Shown piece after piece: positions 24,279 through 34,683 of a stretch of 64,000 nucleotides of DNA. A model generated the notes under the pieces. It was not told the DNA's origin. It saw nothing but the letters and a program-made list of their open reading frames with translations, and made no database searches. This DNA comes from Flavisolibacter nicotianae (GTDB lineage Bacteria; Bacteroidota; Bacteroidia; Chitinophagales; Chitinophagaceae): positions 310,001-374,000 of the forward strand of contig NZ_RBCI01000003.1 of NCBI RefSeq assembly GCF_003628535.1. Reading direction: 5' to 3'. The number at the start of each line of letters is the position of its first letter. Position 1 is the first letter of the stretch. A program made the position numbers and the translations under genes.

Positions 24279-25641
24279 TTTTGAAAAAAAAGTACAGGAA
24301 AAGATGGAGGAGCTGCAGCTGTCTCCCTCTGCACCTGTTTGGGAGAAAATAGAGCTCCAGGTCAGGCCGGAGAAAAAGCGACGCAGGATCTTGTTCTGGC
24401 TTTTGTTCCCCACTGCCTTGCTGGCCGGCGGCATGTGGTGGTTGCTTTCGGAAAAAACTACCCGGCGGCCAACGGCCATCGAACAAGCGGTTCCTGGTGG
24501 AACGAAAACGGGAGCGAAGAAACAGGTTGTTGAAACCTCAGAGGCTGCGCAGCAGAAAACGAATACACAAGAGGTTCAGACAGTTTTGCCGCAACGGACA
24601 GGAACCGCAAGGCTGCCGTTAATGATGACTTCATCCGGTCATCAACAACGCACTAAAAGAGTGCTGCTTGCAAGTAACATACATGATACATCGCAGCGTC
24701 AATCAATAGATGCAGGAAACGAAAAAACGACTCCTGAGTCGAAGCCGTTGCCGATAGCTGATAAAACACCAGCCATCCGAAGCGAAGGTGCACACGCTGA
24801 CAATAAGCCTGTAACTTCTGCTGCTTTGCCTTCGCCTTTAAAAGCAGATACCCCGGTGCAGCAGAAAGCTGCAGAGGAAAAAGCAGAACGTCTCCAGGCG
24901 GGTGCCGACAGCGGAAAAAGAAAGGCGGCTGTTGTACAGAAAAAAGTGACCGGGAAAATCTTATTGACAGCCGGGTGGAGCTGGCAGACCGCGACAACAA
25001 CCTCCGGCAATCTTTATTCATCACCAAGCCAGTCGGCAAATTCGCCGGGTACGCCAGGCCCGCTTTACCAGCCGCAGCATACCAGTGCAGGGGTTTCCTT
25101 TTCGCTGGGCTATGCAATGGAAAAAGCGTTGTCCGGCCGCCTGACGCTAACGGCCGGTATCCAGTACGCTTATTACAGCACGCGGCAAAAAGTGGGCAAT
25201 TACAAAACGCAGGATACCACGCTGCGCTTTCAGGACAAGGAGTTCATTGTCGCCGGTTATTTCAGCAACACTGCTGCGGCCTATGCGTCACAAGCCACTT
25301 ATACCAATCATTTTCATGTAGCGGAACTACCGGTGAGTTTGCAATACCAACTGGTGAAGCGCCTGCCGCTTTTCGTGACAGCCGGCGCCTCCTACGGCCG
25401 TTTGCTCAGCAGCAACGCATTGACCGTTGACCAGTCTTCGGGGCTGCTTTACCTGAACAAGGAGAACAACCGCAAGCATTCTTTCAACCTCTTTGCTGCA
25501 ACGCAGTTTGCTGTCGTCAACAAAAAGAGCTGGAAGCTCACGACGGGTCCTGTGTTCCAGTACAATGCGGTGCCGCTACAAAAAACCGGCAGCCGGTCGC
25601 ACCTGCTTTTTGCGGGGTTGAAAACCGGGATTAATTTCTGA
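24268..25641 (+). CDS. membrane-anchored anti-sigma-like protein with C-terminal beta-barrel domain
   Basis: 457 residues. Cytoplasmic N terminus (1-41) including a short helix FEKKVQEKMEELQLSP followed by PVWEKIELQV, one membrane helix (about 44-62), a long low-complexity Gln/Lys/Ala/Thr periplasmic linker (about 65-230), then a beta-rich domain of outer-membrane barrel type (about 235-457, ending in LKTGINF). The gene overlaps the ECF sigma gene by 11 bases. I infer it regulates that sigma factor, but no zinc-binding anti-sigma motif is visible. One protein with both an inner-membrane helix and a barrel-like domain is topologically odd. Confidence 0.7.
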   Translation: MQGSFEKKVQEKMEELQLSPSAPVWEKIELQVRPEKKRRRILFWLLFPTALLAGGMWWLLSEKTTRRPTAIEQAVPGGTKTGAKKQVVETSEAAQQKTNTQEVQTVLPQRTGTARLPLMMTSSGHQQRTKRVLLASNIHDTSQRQSIDAGNEKTTPESKPLPIADKTPAIRSEGAHADNKPVTSAALPSPLKADTPVQQKAAEEKAERLQAGADSGKRKAAVVQKKVTGKILLTAGWSWQTATTTSGNLYSSPSQSANSPGTPGPLYQPQHTSAGVSFSLGYAMEKALSGRLTLTAGIQYAYYSTRQKVGNYKTQDTTLRFQDKEFIVAGYFSNTAAAYASQATYTNHFHVAELPVSLQYQLVKRLPLFVTAGASYGRLLSSNALTVDQSSGLLYLNKENNRKHSFNLFAATQFAVVNKKSWKLTTGPVFQYNAVPLQKTGSRSHLLFAGLKTGINF

Positions 25642-25723
25642 CGTTGCGTGCAACGAAACCATTCGCCGGCTTGTCAGAAGGCAAAGAGTTGACCCGTTAT
25701 TCTTTACAATCAAAACCATCGTT

Positions 25724-26989
25724 ATGCAAAAAGTTAATTGCTTTGGTAGCGGACTGCTTGGTGCTCTGATGCTCATGTTCCTGCTACAGGGTTGCCTGAA
25801 AGACACCTACCGCGAAACCTACCAGATCTACGTGCCCACCTACAAGTCGCTGACGCAGGTGCGCAGCGAAATGAAGAGCGGGCCCGCCCAGCCTTTGCAA
25901 AACATCGGCAAGCTGAATGTGTTTGGCAACTATCTTTTCCTGAACGAAGTGAACAAGGGCATTCACGTGATCGACAACTCCAACCCGGCTGCGCCAAAGA
26001 ACATCGCCTTCATCAACATTCCGAATAATATCGACCTCGCGGTGAAAGGCTCCTATCTCTATGCGGATTCGTATTCCGATGTTGCGGTGTTCGATATCTC
26101 GCAACCTGCCAACATCGTCCCTGTGAAGTTCCTGAACAATGTGATCAAAGAAAAGAACCGTTACTGGTACGGCAATACCGTCAATGCAGATTCTATCCAG
26201 GTGGTTGTTGGTTATACCGTCAGGGACACCACCGTGGATGTAAAGCAATACAGGCGATGGCAGTCTTGTGCAAACTGCATGTATGCACAGGCCGATCTGA
26301 AAGGTGTGTTTTACACCGCGGCGCCGCAGGTTGGCGTTGGCGGTAGCATGGCTCGCTTTACCATCGTGAACGATTACCTGTATGCCGTGTCAAGCAGCGA
26401 GCTTTACTCCATCAGCCTTGCCAATCCCGTTGATCCGCAACTGACGGCCACGCGGAACATGGGCTGGAATATTGAAACCATTTACCCGTTTCGCGACAAG
26501 CTATTCATCGGTTCCCGCACCGGTATGTTCATTTACAGTCTCGCCAACCCCGCTGCGCCAGCGCAGCTAAGCCAGTTTACGCATGCCACCAGTTGCGATC
26601 CGGTGATTGCCGACGACAACTATGCCTATGTCACACTTCGCACAGGCACCACCTGCAACGGAACTTTGAATCAACTGGACGTGCTTGATGTTTCCAATGT
26701 AACGGCCCCCGTCTGGCAAAAGTCGGTGCCCATGACCAGTCCGCACGGCTTGTCAAAAGACGGCAACTATCTTTTTATCTGCGACGGGAAGGACGGCTTG
26801 AAATTATACGATGCCACAAACCCGGTAGCACCGCAACTGGCCAAGCATGTCCCCGGGCTCGAAACCTATGACGTGATTGCGCTGCATGGCAACGCCATCG
26901 TGGTGGCCAGCGACGGCCTATACCAATTCACGTACGGCAACGGCACAACGCTATCACAGATCAGTAAACTGGCGATTGAAACCAACTAA
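25724..26989 (+). CDS. LVIVD-repeat beta-propeller lipoprotein
   Basis: 421 residues. Signal peptide with lipobox LLQGC (Cys about 24). The rest is built of repeats of about 45 residues containing VFGNYLFLNEVNKGIHVIDN, LYADSYSDVAVFDIS, LFISRT- and LFICDGKDGLKLYDA-like strands, i.e. LVIVD repeats forming a beta propeller. It is probably surface- or periplasm-facing at the outer membrane. No enzymatic motif is visible. The next gene starts 10 bases after its stop, so they are co-transcribed. Confidence 0.85.
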   Translation: MQKVNCFGSGLLGALMLMFLLQGCLKDTYRETYQIYVPTYKSLTQVRSEMKSGPAQPLQNIGKLNVFGNYLFLNEVNKGIHVIDNSNPAAPKNIAFINIPNNIDLAVKGSYLYADSYSDVAVFDISQPANIVPVKFLNNVIKEKNRYWYGNTVNADSIQVVVGYTVRDTTVDVKQYRRWQSCANCMYAQADLKGVFYTAAPQVGVGGSMARFTIVNDYLYAVSSSELYSISLANPVDPQLTATRNMGWNIETIYPFRDKLFIGSRTGMFIYSLANPAAPAQLSQFTHATSCDPVIADDNYAYVTLRTGTTCNGTLNQLDVLDVSNVTAPVWQKSVPMTSPHGLSKDGNYLFICDGKDGLKLYDATNPVAPQLAKHVPGLETYDVIALHGNAIVVASDGLYQFTYGNGTTLSQISKLAIETN

Positions 26990-26999
26990 AACCACAGTT

Positions 27000-27554
27000 A
27001 TGAGAAAATTGATTGGCTTCTTTTTCATGCTCTTTTCTATTTGTGCAACGGCGCAAAAAACAAAGCCCTCCTTTGTTGCATCCGTACAGGGTGGCCTGCT
27101 CGAGGGTGAAGCCGGATCGGCTTTCCAATTGAAGGCGGTGAACGGGTTTCAAAGGCAATCCTGGTCCGCCGGCATCGGGGTTGGAGTGGATTATTACCAC
27201 ACCCGAAGCCTGCCACTTTTTCTCGACCTGCGCAAGTCGTTTGGCAAGGGCGAAAAGACCCCCTTTGTTTATGCAAATGGCGGCTATCATTTTCCCTGGC
27301 TGAAAACCGGAGAACAGGAATGGAATGACGTGGACGTCAAAGGCGGAATGTACATGGATGCAGGCATCGGGTATGCATTCCCGGCATTCAAAAACACGAA
27401 GCTTTTCTTTTCCGCCGGTTATTCGCAAAAGAATTATTCAAGGGTCTCGAACTACCCGGTGTACATCGATATTTTTCCGCAGCCTCCGATGTCAAAGACG
27501 ATTTCTGATTACAAACTTCGCCGCTTCAGTATACAAACCGGTTTACGGTTTTAG
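27000..27554 (+). CDS. secreted outer-membrane beta-barrel-like protein
   Basis: 184 residues from the ATG at 27000. Signal peptide [19 protein letters not shown], then alternating aromatic/hydrophobic strands ([42 protein letters not shown]) ending in FSIQTGLRF with terminal Phe, the outer-membrane barrel signature. Function unknown. It starts 10 bases after the LVIVD lipoprotein, a likely partner. Its 3' end overlaps the convergent queG gene by 12 bases. Confidence 0.8.
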   Translation: MRKLIGFFFMLFSICATAQKTKPSFVASVQGGLLEGEAGSAFQLKAVNGFQRQSWSAGIGVGVDYYHTRSLPLFLDLRKSFGKGEKTPFVYANGGYHFPWLKTGEQEWNDVDVKGGMYMDAGIGYAFPAFKNTKLFFSAGYSQKNYSRVSNYPVYIDIFPQPPMSKTISDYKLRRFSIQTGLRF

Positions 27555-28475
27555 GAATTTGATGTTGCGCTGGATGCCTTTGTGTTTCGAGCGGCTAAGC
27601 GGGGAATGTTTGAAGATCTTTTTGAAGGCTTCTTCGCTCAGCGCTTCCCATTCCCTGGTGGAAAGATTCAGGATCTCGGGCAGCGGTGCAAAGGCTTCCT
27701 CGCTGTGCGGCTTGCTGAAGCGGTTCCAGGGGCAAACGTCCTGGCAGGTGTCGCAGCCAAACATCCAGTCACCGAACTTGCCTTTCATTTCTTCCGGGAT
27801 GATCTCGTCTTTCAGCTCGATGGTGAAATAGGAGATACATTGGCTTCCGTTCACCACTTTCCCTTCGCTGATGGCGCCAGTAGGGCAGGCGTCGATGCAG
27901 CGCCGGCAACTACCGCAATAGTCTTTGGCAAACGGATCGTCGTATCGGAGTTCGACATCGATGATGAGGGTGGCAATAAAATAAAAGGAGCCGCTGTCTT
28001 TGGTGATCAGGTTGCCGTTGCGGCCAATCCATCCAAGCCCGCTTTTGGTGGCCCAGGCTCTTTCCAGCACCGGCGCCGAGTCCACAAAACCTCTTCCGCT
28101 GAACTGGCCAATGTGCTCCTGCAGTTCGGCCATCATACTTTTCAGGCTTCCCTTGATGACGTTGTGATAGTCGGTGCCATAGGCATATTTCGAGATCTTG
28201 AACTCACCGCCGATCTCTTGCTGGGGATAATAATTTTTCAACAGCGTGATGACTGACTTCGCACCCGGAACGAGTTTGGTCGGATCAATGCGGAGGTCAA
28301 AATGGTTTTCCATGTACTGCATTTTGCCGTGCAGGCCCTTGTGCAGCCACGCTTCCAGGCGGCGGGCATCTTCATCCAGCGGCGCTGCTTTGGCAATGCC
28401 GCAATGATCAAAGCCATAGCGGGAGGCCAGTTGTTTGACAAGACCGGTATGTTTTTCGGCAAAGGGCATAACCAT
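27543..28475 (-). CDS. queG: epoxyqueuosine reductase
   Basis: 310 residues from the ATG at 28475 ([17 protein letters not shown]), matching the usual length; a TTG frame up to 28589 would overlap the neighbouring gene and is rejected. The cobalamin- and Fe-S-dependent enzyme performs the last step of queuosine synthesis in tRNA. Two 4Fe-4S clusters are visible: [16 protein letters not shown] and [11 protein letters not shown]. The conserved [17 protein letters not shown] stretch is also present. It lies 79 bases downstream of a serine-hydrolase-like gene on the same strand. It lacks the C-terminal HEAT extension found in some QueG proteins. Confidence 0.95.
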   Translation of the reverse strand: MVMPFAEKHTGLVKQLASRYGFDHCGIAKAAPLDEDARRLEAWLHKGLHGKMQYMENHFDLRIDPTKLVPGAKSVITLLKNYYPQQEIGGEFKISKYAYGTDYHNVIKGSLKSMMAELQEHIGQFSGRGFVDSAPVLERAWATKSGLGWIGRNGNLITKDSGSFYFIATLIIDVELRYDDPFAKDYCGSCRRCIDACPTGAISEGKVVNGSQCISYFTIELKDEIIPEEMKGKFGDWMFGCDTCQDVCPWNRFSKPHSEEAFAPLPEILNLSTREWEALSEEAFKKIFKHSPLSRSKHKGIQRNIKFLKP

Positions 28476-28554
28476 AGAATGCAGCAAAGGCTGCAAAGTT
28501 GCATGTTCCGGCAAAAGAAATGCGAAAACCTGCTCCCCCGTTGAAAAATTGTAG

Positions 28555-29634
28555 TTAGTTCTTTTTAACCGGGAAATGCTGGTCGGCAATCTGCTTTAGG
28601 TCAAGAAAAGGCTGCGCCGTTTGGTCGCCGGGGAAGTTGCGGGTGAATACAAGAAAGACGAAGCCGCGGTGAAAATCCACTTCCGGCCAGGTGCCTGCCA
28701 GGCCGGGTACCACTAGGGAAGCTGCCTTGCCACCCTGTGGGGCGGATTTATCCGCCGTCCATGTGCCCAGGGCAAATGAAAAACCCTGGTCAGCGGCAGG
28801 CGCATTTTTGATTTGGGCCGAAGCTACCTGGATTTTGCGCATTTCCTCCAGGGCGCTTTCGCTTAGCACTTGCTTGTCGCCGGCCTTTCCATTGTTCAGG
28901 AGCATCTGTAAAAATTTTGTCAGGTCTGTGGCAGTTGAATTCGCACCGCCGGACGGGTCGGGTGCCGAGCCGTCGTCGGTGGTGAAGCTAGTATTGCGCA
29001 TGCCAAGCGGTACAAACAACTTTGTGCGGATCAGTTGATCAAAACGCTTTTTCGTTACGGCCTCTGCCACCCGGGCGGCGACAACAGGACCGTAGGAACT
29101 ATACCGGAATTCTTCGCCGGCATTGGCATGGATTTCTTTTTTGAGGATGTCGGTCACTTCTTCGTCCAGCGAGGCAAACTTCTTTTTGTCAAAGAGGCCG
29201 CCCAGTTTGGAGCCTTCTTTTCCAAGGCCTGTCTGGTGGGTAAGACAATGGCGGAGGGTAATATAGTTGCGGCGATAGCTCTCAAAGATCGGCAGGTACT
29301 TGCTGACAGGGTCATCGAGTGAAAGCTTGCCTTCATCGGCTAACTGAAGGATGAGTGCCGTGGTGAGCCACTGGCTGCTTGCACCGATGGGCGATGGCGT
29401 TTTCAGGTTGGCGATGTCGCCGGTGGTGCGCTGGTAAACGACCGAATCACCAACAGCAATCACTACACTAAAATCATTTCCGAGTTGTTTCTTTTTGTCG
29501 TCCATCACCTTGTCCAGGGCAGGCATCGGGCTTGGGGCTGTGCTCTTTTTTTGTGAAAAGGAAACCTGCAGAAATAGCAGGAAAACCGCGAGCAGACTGC
29601 ATTTGAGGCAGGTAGTTTTGAATTTGGCTGACAT
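28555..29634 (-). CDS. beta-lactamase/serine hydrolase-fold protein with altered active site
   Basis: 359 residues from the ATG at 29634. Signal peptide (about 1-27), then a class C beta-lactamase-like fold recognisable by [20 protein letters not shown] (about 98-117) and [10 protein letters not shown] (about 127-136). The expected SxxK motif before this (SASKW in relatives) reads ASSQW at 85-89, so the positions of the nucleophile Ser and general-base Lys are Ala85 and Gln88. The second motif is YSSYG instead of YxN. The protein is probably not a hydrolase of the normal mechanism and may bind a ligand. It is divergent from clpB. Confidence 0.85.
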   Translation of the reverse strand: MSAKFKTTCLKCSLLAVFLLFLQVSFSQKKSTAPSPMPALDKVMDDKKKQLGNDFSVVIAVGDSVVYQRTTGDIANLKTPSPIGASSQWLTTALILQLADEGKLSLDDPVSKYLPIFESYRRNYITLRHCLTHQTGLGKEGSKLGGLFDKKKFASLDEEVTDILKKEIHANAGEEFRYSSYGPVVAARVAEAVTKKRFDQLIRTKLFVPLGMRNTSFTTDDGSAPDPSGGANSTATDLTKFLQMLLNNGKAGDKQVLSESALEEMRKIQVASAQIKNAPAADQGFSFALGTWTADKSAPQGGKAASLVVPGLAGTWPEVDFHRGFVFLVFTRNFPGDQTAQPFLDLKQIADQHFPVKKN

Positions 29635-29665
29635 ATTTTCGGTAGAATTTGGTATGGACTGTGGT

Positions 29666-29695
29666 TTGATAATTGTATCAACGAATATCAACGAA
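29666..29695. promoter_or_regulatory. dyad plus 10-bp tandem direct repeat between serine-hydrolase gene and clpB
   Basis: TATCAACGAA occurs twice head to tail (29676-29685 and 29686-29695), ten bases before the clpB ATG at 29706. The first copy also forms a dyad with TTGATA at 29666-29671 (TTGATA-N4-TATCAA). A one-turn spacing on the DNA helix between divergent genes suggests an operator. Confidence 0.5.
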
Positions 29696-29705
29696 AGTTA
29701 ATTGT

Positions 29706-32321
29706 ATGAACCTAAACAACTTTACCATAAAAGCCGCTGAAGTAATTCAGCAATCGCAACAGCTTGCGTTCAACCATTCCAACAGCAATATCGAGACGGA
29801 ACACATCCTGAAAGCCTTGCTGGACCAGCAGGATTCACCCGTGGAATACCTGCTCAAGAAAAACGCAGTAAACGTACAGCAACTGGAGTCCAGGCTGGAT
29901 GCTCAGATCGAACGGCTGCCCAAGATCAGTGGCACGGAGCCTGCGCAAAATATCAGCCGCGACGCCAATAATGTTGTGCTGAAAGCCAATGCTTCCTTAA
30001 AGCAGTTTGGCGACGAGTTCGTCACACCCGAGCACCTCCTTCTCGGCCTTGTTATGGGCAATGATAACACTGCTGGTTTGTTGAAAGACGCAGGCCTGAC
30101 CGAAAAAGGCTTGGTGGCTGCCATCAAGGACCTGCGCAAGGGCTCGACCGTGACCTCGCAAACCCAGGAAACCCAGTTCAACGCATTGAATAAATATGCG
30201 AAGAACCTGATTGAACTGGCCCGCCAGGGCAAGCTCGATCCGGTGATCGGCCGGGACGAGGAAATTCGCCGCACCCTGCACATCCTTTCCCGCCGCAGCA
30301 AAAACAACCCCATTTTGGTTGGTGAGCCCGGCGTTGGTAAAACCGCCATTGCCGAAGGCCTTGCCATGCGCATTGTCAACGGGGATGTGCCCGAGAACCT
30401 GAAATCGAAAACCATATTTGCACTGGACATGGGTCAACTGATTGCCGGCGCTAAATACAAAGGTGAGTTTGAAGAGCGACTGAAAGGCGTGGTGAAAGAA
30501 GTGGCAACTTCTGAAGGTGAGATCATTCTCTTTATCGACGAGATCCACACACTGGTGGGCGCAGGTGGTGGTGAAGGCGCGATGGATGCGGCCAATATTC
30601 TGAAGCCGGCCCTGGCCCGTGGCGAGCTGAGAGCGATCGGCGCCACGACCCTGAACGAGTATCAAAAATATTTTGAAAAAGACAAGGCGTTGGAACGTCG
30701 CTTCCAGAAAGTGATGATTGACGAGCCTTCGGTGGAAGATGCCATTTCGATCCTCCGGGGGCTGAAAGACCGCTACGAAACACACCACCATGTACGGATC
30801 AAGGATGAAGCGATCATTGCAGCCGTGGAATTATCGGTGCGTTACATCACCGATCGTTTTCTGCCCGACAAGGCCATTGACCTGATTGACGAAAGTGCCG
30901 CCAAGCTTCGCCTCGAGATGAACTCCATGCCGGAGGAACTCGACAAGCTGGAACGCCAGATCCGGCAGTTGGAAATTGAACGCGAGGCAATCAAAAGGGA
31001 AAACGATGAAGAAAAATTAAAAGAGCTGAATACGCAGATCGCCAACCTCGCCGTGGAGCGTGATACCCTCAAAGCAAAGTGGCAGGAAGAGAAAGAACTG
31101 GTTGAAAAAATTCAAACGTCCAAAGCCGATATCGAAGCCCTGAAGCAACAGGCCGAGCAGGCGGAACGCGAAGGAGATTATGGAAAGGTAGCCGAGATCC
31201 GTTACGGCCGTATCAAGGAAAAGGAAGCGACGATCACAGACCTTACCAGCCAACTGAACGAGTTGAGTGAACACGGCAAACGCCTAATGAAGGAGGAAGT
31301 GGATGCGGAAGATATCGCCGAAAGCGTTGCCAAGGCCACGGGTATTCCGGTTGCCAAAATGCTGCAGAGCGAACGCGAAAAGTTGTTGAACCTGGAAGAT
31401 GAACTGCACAACCGCGTGGTGGGTCAGGACGAAGCAATTGTTGCCGTAGCCGACGCCATCCGCCGCAGCCGGGCAGGCCTGAGCGACCCGAAAAAGCCGA
31501 TTGGCTCGTTTATTTTCCTGGGTACGACTGGCGTAGGTAAAACCGAGCTGGCAAAAGCACTGGCCGATTATCTTTTCGATGATGAGCACATGATGACCCG
31601 GATCGATATGAGCGAATACCAGGAAAAGCACACCGTGTCACGCCTGGTGGGTGCGCCTCCCGGATACGTGGGATACGATGAAGGTGGGCAGTTGACGGAA
31701 GCCGTCCGCCGCAAGCCCTACCAGGTTGTGTTGCTCGACGAGATTGAGAAGGCACACCCGGATGTATGGAATGTATTGCTGCAGGTGCTGGACGACGGCC
31801 GCCTGACGGACAACAAAGGCCGCGTGGTGAACTTTAAGAACACCATCATCATCATGACTTCGAACATGGGCAGCGATATCATCCAGGAAAATTTTGCCGA
31901 TGTGAATGAGCGGAACAAGGATGTGGTTGTAGAGCGCACCAAGGTCGAAGTGATGAACCGGCTGCGGGAAACCATTCGTCCGGAATTTCTCAACCGTGTG
32001 GACGAGATCATTCTCTTCCAGCCGTTGATGAAAAACGAGATCAGGGGCATTATCCGTATCCAGTTGGAAAACCTGAAAGCGCTGGTGGCCCAAAGCGGTA
32101 TCCAGTTGCAGTTTTCCGATTACCTTTTGGATTACCTCGCCGAAAATGGGTTTGACCCGCAGTATGGCGCCAGGCCCTTGAAGCGCCTGATCCAAAAAGA
32201 GATTGTCAATGCCCTGAGCAAGAAGATACTTTCCGGTGCGATCGATAAGATGCACCCTGTGTTGGTGGATGTGTTTGATGGCGTTGTGGTGTTTCGCAAT
32301 GAGGTAGAGCAGCACGCTTGA
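29706..32321 (+). CDS. clpB: ATP-dependent chaperone ClpB
   Basis: 871 residues, full length. N-terminal Clp repeat domain (about 1-145), first AAA+ domain with Walker [10 protein letters not shown] and Walker B ILFIDEIH, the coiled middle domain (about 400-530) that separates ClpB from ClpA/ClpC, and a second AAA+ domain with GTTGVGKTE and [10 protein letters not shown]. It disaggregates proteins with DnaK in the cytoplasm. The ATG at 29706 gives [16 protein letters not shown]; the short upstream TTG frame is rejected. A tandem direct repeat lies just upstream, and a GNRA-loop terminator follows. Confidence 0.97.
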   Translation: MNLNNFTIKAAEVIQQSQQLAFNHSNSNIETEHILKALLDQQDSPVEYLLKKNAVNVQQLESRLDAQIERLPKISGTEPAQNISRDANNVVLKANASLKQFGDEFVTPEHLLLGLVMGNDNTAGLLKDAGLTEKGLVAAIKDLRKGSTVTSQTQETQFNALNKYAKNLIELARQGKLDPVIGRDEEIRRTLHILSRRSKNNPILVGEPGVGKTAIAEGLAMRIVNGDVPENLKSKTIFALDMGQLIAGAKYKGEFEERLKGVVKEVATSEGEIILFIDEIHTLVGAGGGEGAMDAANILKPALARGELRAIGATTLNEYQKYFEKDKALERRFQKVMIDEPSVEDAISILRGLKDRYETHHHVRIKDEAIIAAVELSVRYITDRFLPDKAIDLIDESAAKLRLEMNSMPEELDKLERQIRQLEIEREAIKRENDEEKLKELNTQIANLAVERDTLKAKWQEEKELVEKIQTSKADIEALKQQAEQAEREGDYGKVAEIRYGRIKEKEATITDLTSQLNELSEHGKRLMKEEVDAEDIAESVAKATGIPVAKMLQSEREKLLNLEDELHNRVVGQDEAIVAVADAIRRSRAGLSDPKKPIGSFIFLGTTGVGKTELAKALADYLFDDEHMMTRIDMSEYQEKHTVSRLVGAPPGYVGYDEGGQLTEAVRRKPYQVVLLDEIEKAHPDVWNVLLQVLDDGRLTDNKGRVVNFKNTIIIMTSNMGSDIIQENFADVNERNKDVVVERTKVEVMNRLRETIRPEFLNRVDEIILFQPLMKNEIRGIIRIQLENLKALVAQSGIQLQFSDYLLDYLAENGFDPQYGARPLKRLIQKEIVNALSKKILSGAIDKMHPVLVDVFDGVVVFRNEVEQHA

Positions 32322-32342
32322 GTGTTGAAGAGGAAGGAACAG

Positions 32343-32367
32343 GCCCCGCAGCGATGCGGGGCTTTTT
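32343..32367 (+). terminator. intrinsic terminator after clpB
   Basis: GCCCCGCA (32343-32350) and TGCGGGGC (32355-32362) with a GCGA tetraloop, followed by five T. Confidence 0.92.
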
Positions 32368-32467
32368 GTTGGAACAGGTTACCAGAAGGTGAAGCAGGCT
32401 TGCACGGATAAGCGGTCTTTTCTGTTTGAACCGGATCGTGTAATTTCAAAAACACAAACCCTCGCAC

Positions 32468-33343
32468 ATGAAACAGCTTGTTTTGGCCGTTGCCTGTTGC
32501 TTATTATTTGCCCACCTTTCTGCACAGGATTTTGAAACGGAAATGAAAAAATACCTGAAAAACACCACCGGAATTCCGTATGGCAATAACAAGTCGGCAG
32601 GAAAGTATTACCCGGTCCGCGGTATTCAGATGTATACAGAAACATACGGCTCAGGGCAACCGCTTCTGATCATCCACGGGAATGGTGGTTCCATCAACAA
32701 CTTCACAAACCAAATTCCCTATTTCAGCAAAAAATACAAGGTCATTCTTGCCGACAGCCGTGCACAGGGTAAATCAAAAGATGAAGGCGACTCGCTTTCC
32801 TATGAAATGATGGCCGACGACTATGCCGCTTTGCTCGATGCAATGAAGGTCGATTCGGCACTGGTGATCGGCTGGAGCGATGGCGGGATCAATGGCCTGC
32901 TGCTGGCGATTCGTCATCCGCAAAAAGTAAAAAAGCTGGCCGTAACCGGTGCCAATTTATGGCCTGACACCACGGCCGTTTTCAGCGACGTGGAAGACCT
33001 GGTAACGCCGGCCTATACCACACTCAAAAACAAAACGCAAAAAAACGCCGAAGAAAAAGCAGGGTGGAAGCTGGTGCGCCTGCTGGTTGAAGAACCGCAT
33101 ATTTCCTTGCAGGATTTGCACAGCGTTCGTGTGCCTACTCTCGTCATTGGCGGTGATCATGACGTTATCCGGCCTGAGCATACGCTGCTCATTGCCCAGA
33201 ACATCCCGAGTTCCTATTTGTGGATCCTGCCGAATTCGGGCCATTCGACGCCGCTGGTTTATACGGATGAATTCAACCGGAACGTGGATGCATTTTTCTC
33301 CCGGCCTTACCGGCAAATTCAAAAGGAAGGGCGGTTCTTTTAA
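32468..33343 (+). CDS. secreted alpha/beta hydrolase
   Basis: 291 residues. Signal peptide MKQLVLAVACCLLFAHLSAQ. Alpha/beta hydrolase fold with oxyanion-hole segment LLIIHGNGGS (66-75), nucleophile elbow GWSDGG (Ser137), acid in GGDHDVI (about 236-242) and His in NSGHSTP (about 257-263). The catalytic triad is intact. The substrate is unknown, though an ester or lactone is likely. It stands alone after the clpB terminator. Confidence 0.88.
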   Translation: MKQLVLAVACCLLFAHLSAQDFETEMKKYLKNTTGIPYGNNKSAGKYYPVRGIQMYTETYGSGQPLLIIHGNGGSINNFTNQIPYFSKKYKVILADSRAQGKSKDEGDSLSYEMMADDYAALLDAMKVDSALVIGWSDGGINGLLLAIRHPQKVKKLAVTGANLWPDTTAVFSDVEDLVTPAYTTLKNKTQKNAEEKAGWKLVRLLVEEPHISLQDLHSVRVPTLVIGGDHDVIRPEHTLLIAQNIPSSYLWILPNSGHSTPLVYTDEFNRNVDAFFSRPYRQIQKEGRFF

Positions 33344-33465
33344 GCCGGATGCCTGCAAGATGTCAAAACGCAGACGGCAGGCAATAGAAGAAGGATTTAA
33401 ACGTTACTCTTTTTCATTCATTCAAGTCTTTTGCAACCTGGTTTGCAGGAAATAACAACTTAACC

Positions 33466-34119
33466 ATGAAAAAAGGAATTCTGATCGTATTGCTCCTTAG
33501 CTCCGTTTTTGTGAAAGCGCAGTCGCTGAAAGAAGCGTTGTTCAGCGGGAAGTTGAAAAATGATCCGGGCACGGTAATCCGCAAAGGGGACGACCTGTCG
33601 GCAAAGATCGATACAGCCCAAAAAGTCCCGGCCGCCGATGAAACAGCGAAAATAAAAACGGCAATACCGCCAACTGACTCCCTTTCAAAAATAACGGCTG
33701 GTGCTGTCACCCCTGCCGCGGTTCCGGTCAAAAAAGACTCAGCGCTTGCAGTGGTGGACTCAGCAGCAGCGATGGTCGATACATCAGCGGCGGCAGCGGT
33801 GCCGGTGACAAAGCCCAAAGACAACAATGCGATCTGGAAAACCTACATGGATTCCCTGAATACGACATTAAAAACCGAAGTCCTTTCGTCCAAAAAAGTA
33901 AAAAGCGGAAGTTATTATGTCCTGGTTTCGTACACGATTGGCACCGACGGGCAGGTGACGGTCGGCGATGTGTTTCTTTCGCCGGAGAATGCCTTCCTGC
34001 AACAGCAGATCAAAGACAGGATCTCCCTGGAAACGCCACGCCTCAACCCGGTGCTTTCCGACTCCGGCGCTCCGCGCAAGGTGAACAAGAAATACAATTT
34101 TACCCTGACAAAAGAGTAG
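33466..34119 (+). CDS. secreted protein with Ala/Pro/Val-rich linker and TonB-C-like domain
   Basis: 217 residues. Signal peptide MKKGILIVLLLSSVFVKAQ, a low-complexity linker (about 50-112, rich in Ala, Pro, Val, Thr, Lys), then a C-terminal domain (about 118-217) with SGSYYVLVSYTIGTDGQVTV, resembling the TonB C-terminal fold found in many stand-alone Bacteroidota periplasmic proteins. I do not recognise a specific family. It has no close co-directional partner. Confidence 0.7.
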   Translation: MKKGILIVLLLSSVFVKAQSLKEALFSGKLKNDPGTVIRKGDDLSAKIDTAQKVPAADETAKIKTAIPPTDSLSKITAGAVTPAAVPVKKDSALAVVDSAAAMVDTSAAAAVPVTKPKDNNAIWKTYMDSLNTTLKTEVLSSKKVKSGSYYVLVSYTIGTDGQVTVGDVFLSPENAFLQQQIKDRISLETPRLNPVLSDSGAPRKVNKKYNFTLTKE

Positions 34120-34224
34120 GACCGCAGCCAGCCTTTTTGTTACCAGAAACCTTTGCCTTGGCGGGAAATTGTATTCCTGCAGTGGGTGGTGGTTTTCTCT
34201 TTATGTTTGCGGGCTGTTTAAATC

Positions 34225-34422
34225 ATGAAAGCCAAGCACACCATTCTTCTCATTGCCCTCGGTTTCTGCTTCGATTTTGTCGGCTCGTTTTCAAAGCTGC
34301 TTCATCGCGGCGAGTCCACATCCCTTCTTTTGCTGGCGACCATTCTGAAAGTGCTGGGCGTTCTTTTGCTGTCCTACAAAGTGGTCAGGTACGAGGGTTT
34401 CCGCAAGTTCATGGAGCGGTAA
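34225..34422 (+). CDS. small two-helix membrane protein, GldL-N-like
   Basis: 65 residues with two hydrophobic helices (about 6-24 and 32-51) joined by a short basic loop KLLHRGES, and a basic C terminus. The pattern (helix, K-x-LH loop, helix ending LLLSYKVVRYE) resembles the N-terminal membrane part of gliding protein GldL, which occurs as small orphan proteins in Bacteroidota. Role unknown. Confidence 0.6.
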   Translation: MKAKHTILLIALGFCFDFVGSFSKLLHRGESTSLLLLATILKVLGVLLLSYKVVRYEGFRKFMER

Positions 34423-34683
34423 ATGCCCGGTCACCTTCAACTTTTTCTGCGCAAACAATTGTTAAAAGCGATTTGCCAGTGTGAAAACTTGTCAGCACCG
34501 CTAAACTAAATAGCAAGGCAAAAAAGCGCCGATTCGGACCATTTCTTGTTTAAAATGGGCGCCGAAAGCGCTTGATATGGCAATCCTTTTTCAAATGATG
34601 AAAACTGACAATGCGACAAATTGTGAAGAAGAAGGGTTACTTTTTTCTTTAATTTGTATACAGAAGCAAAACAATCCATCAAA

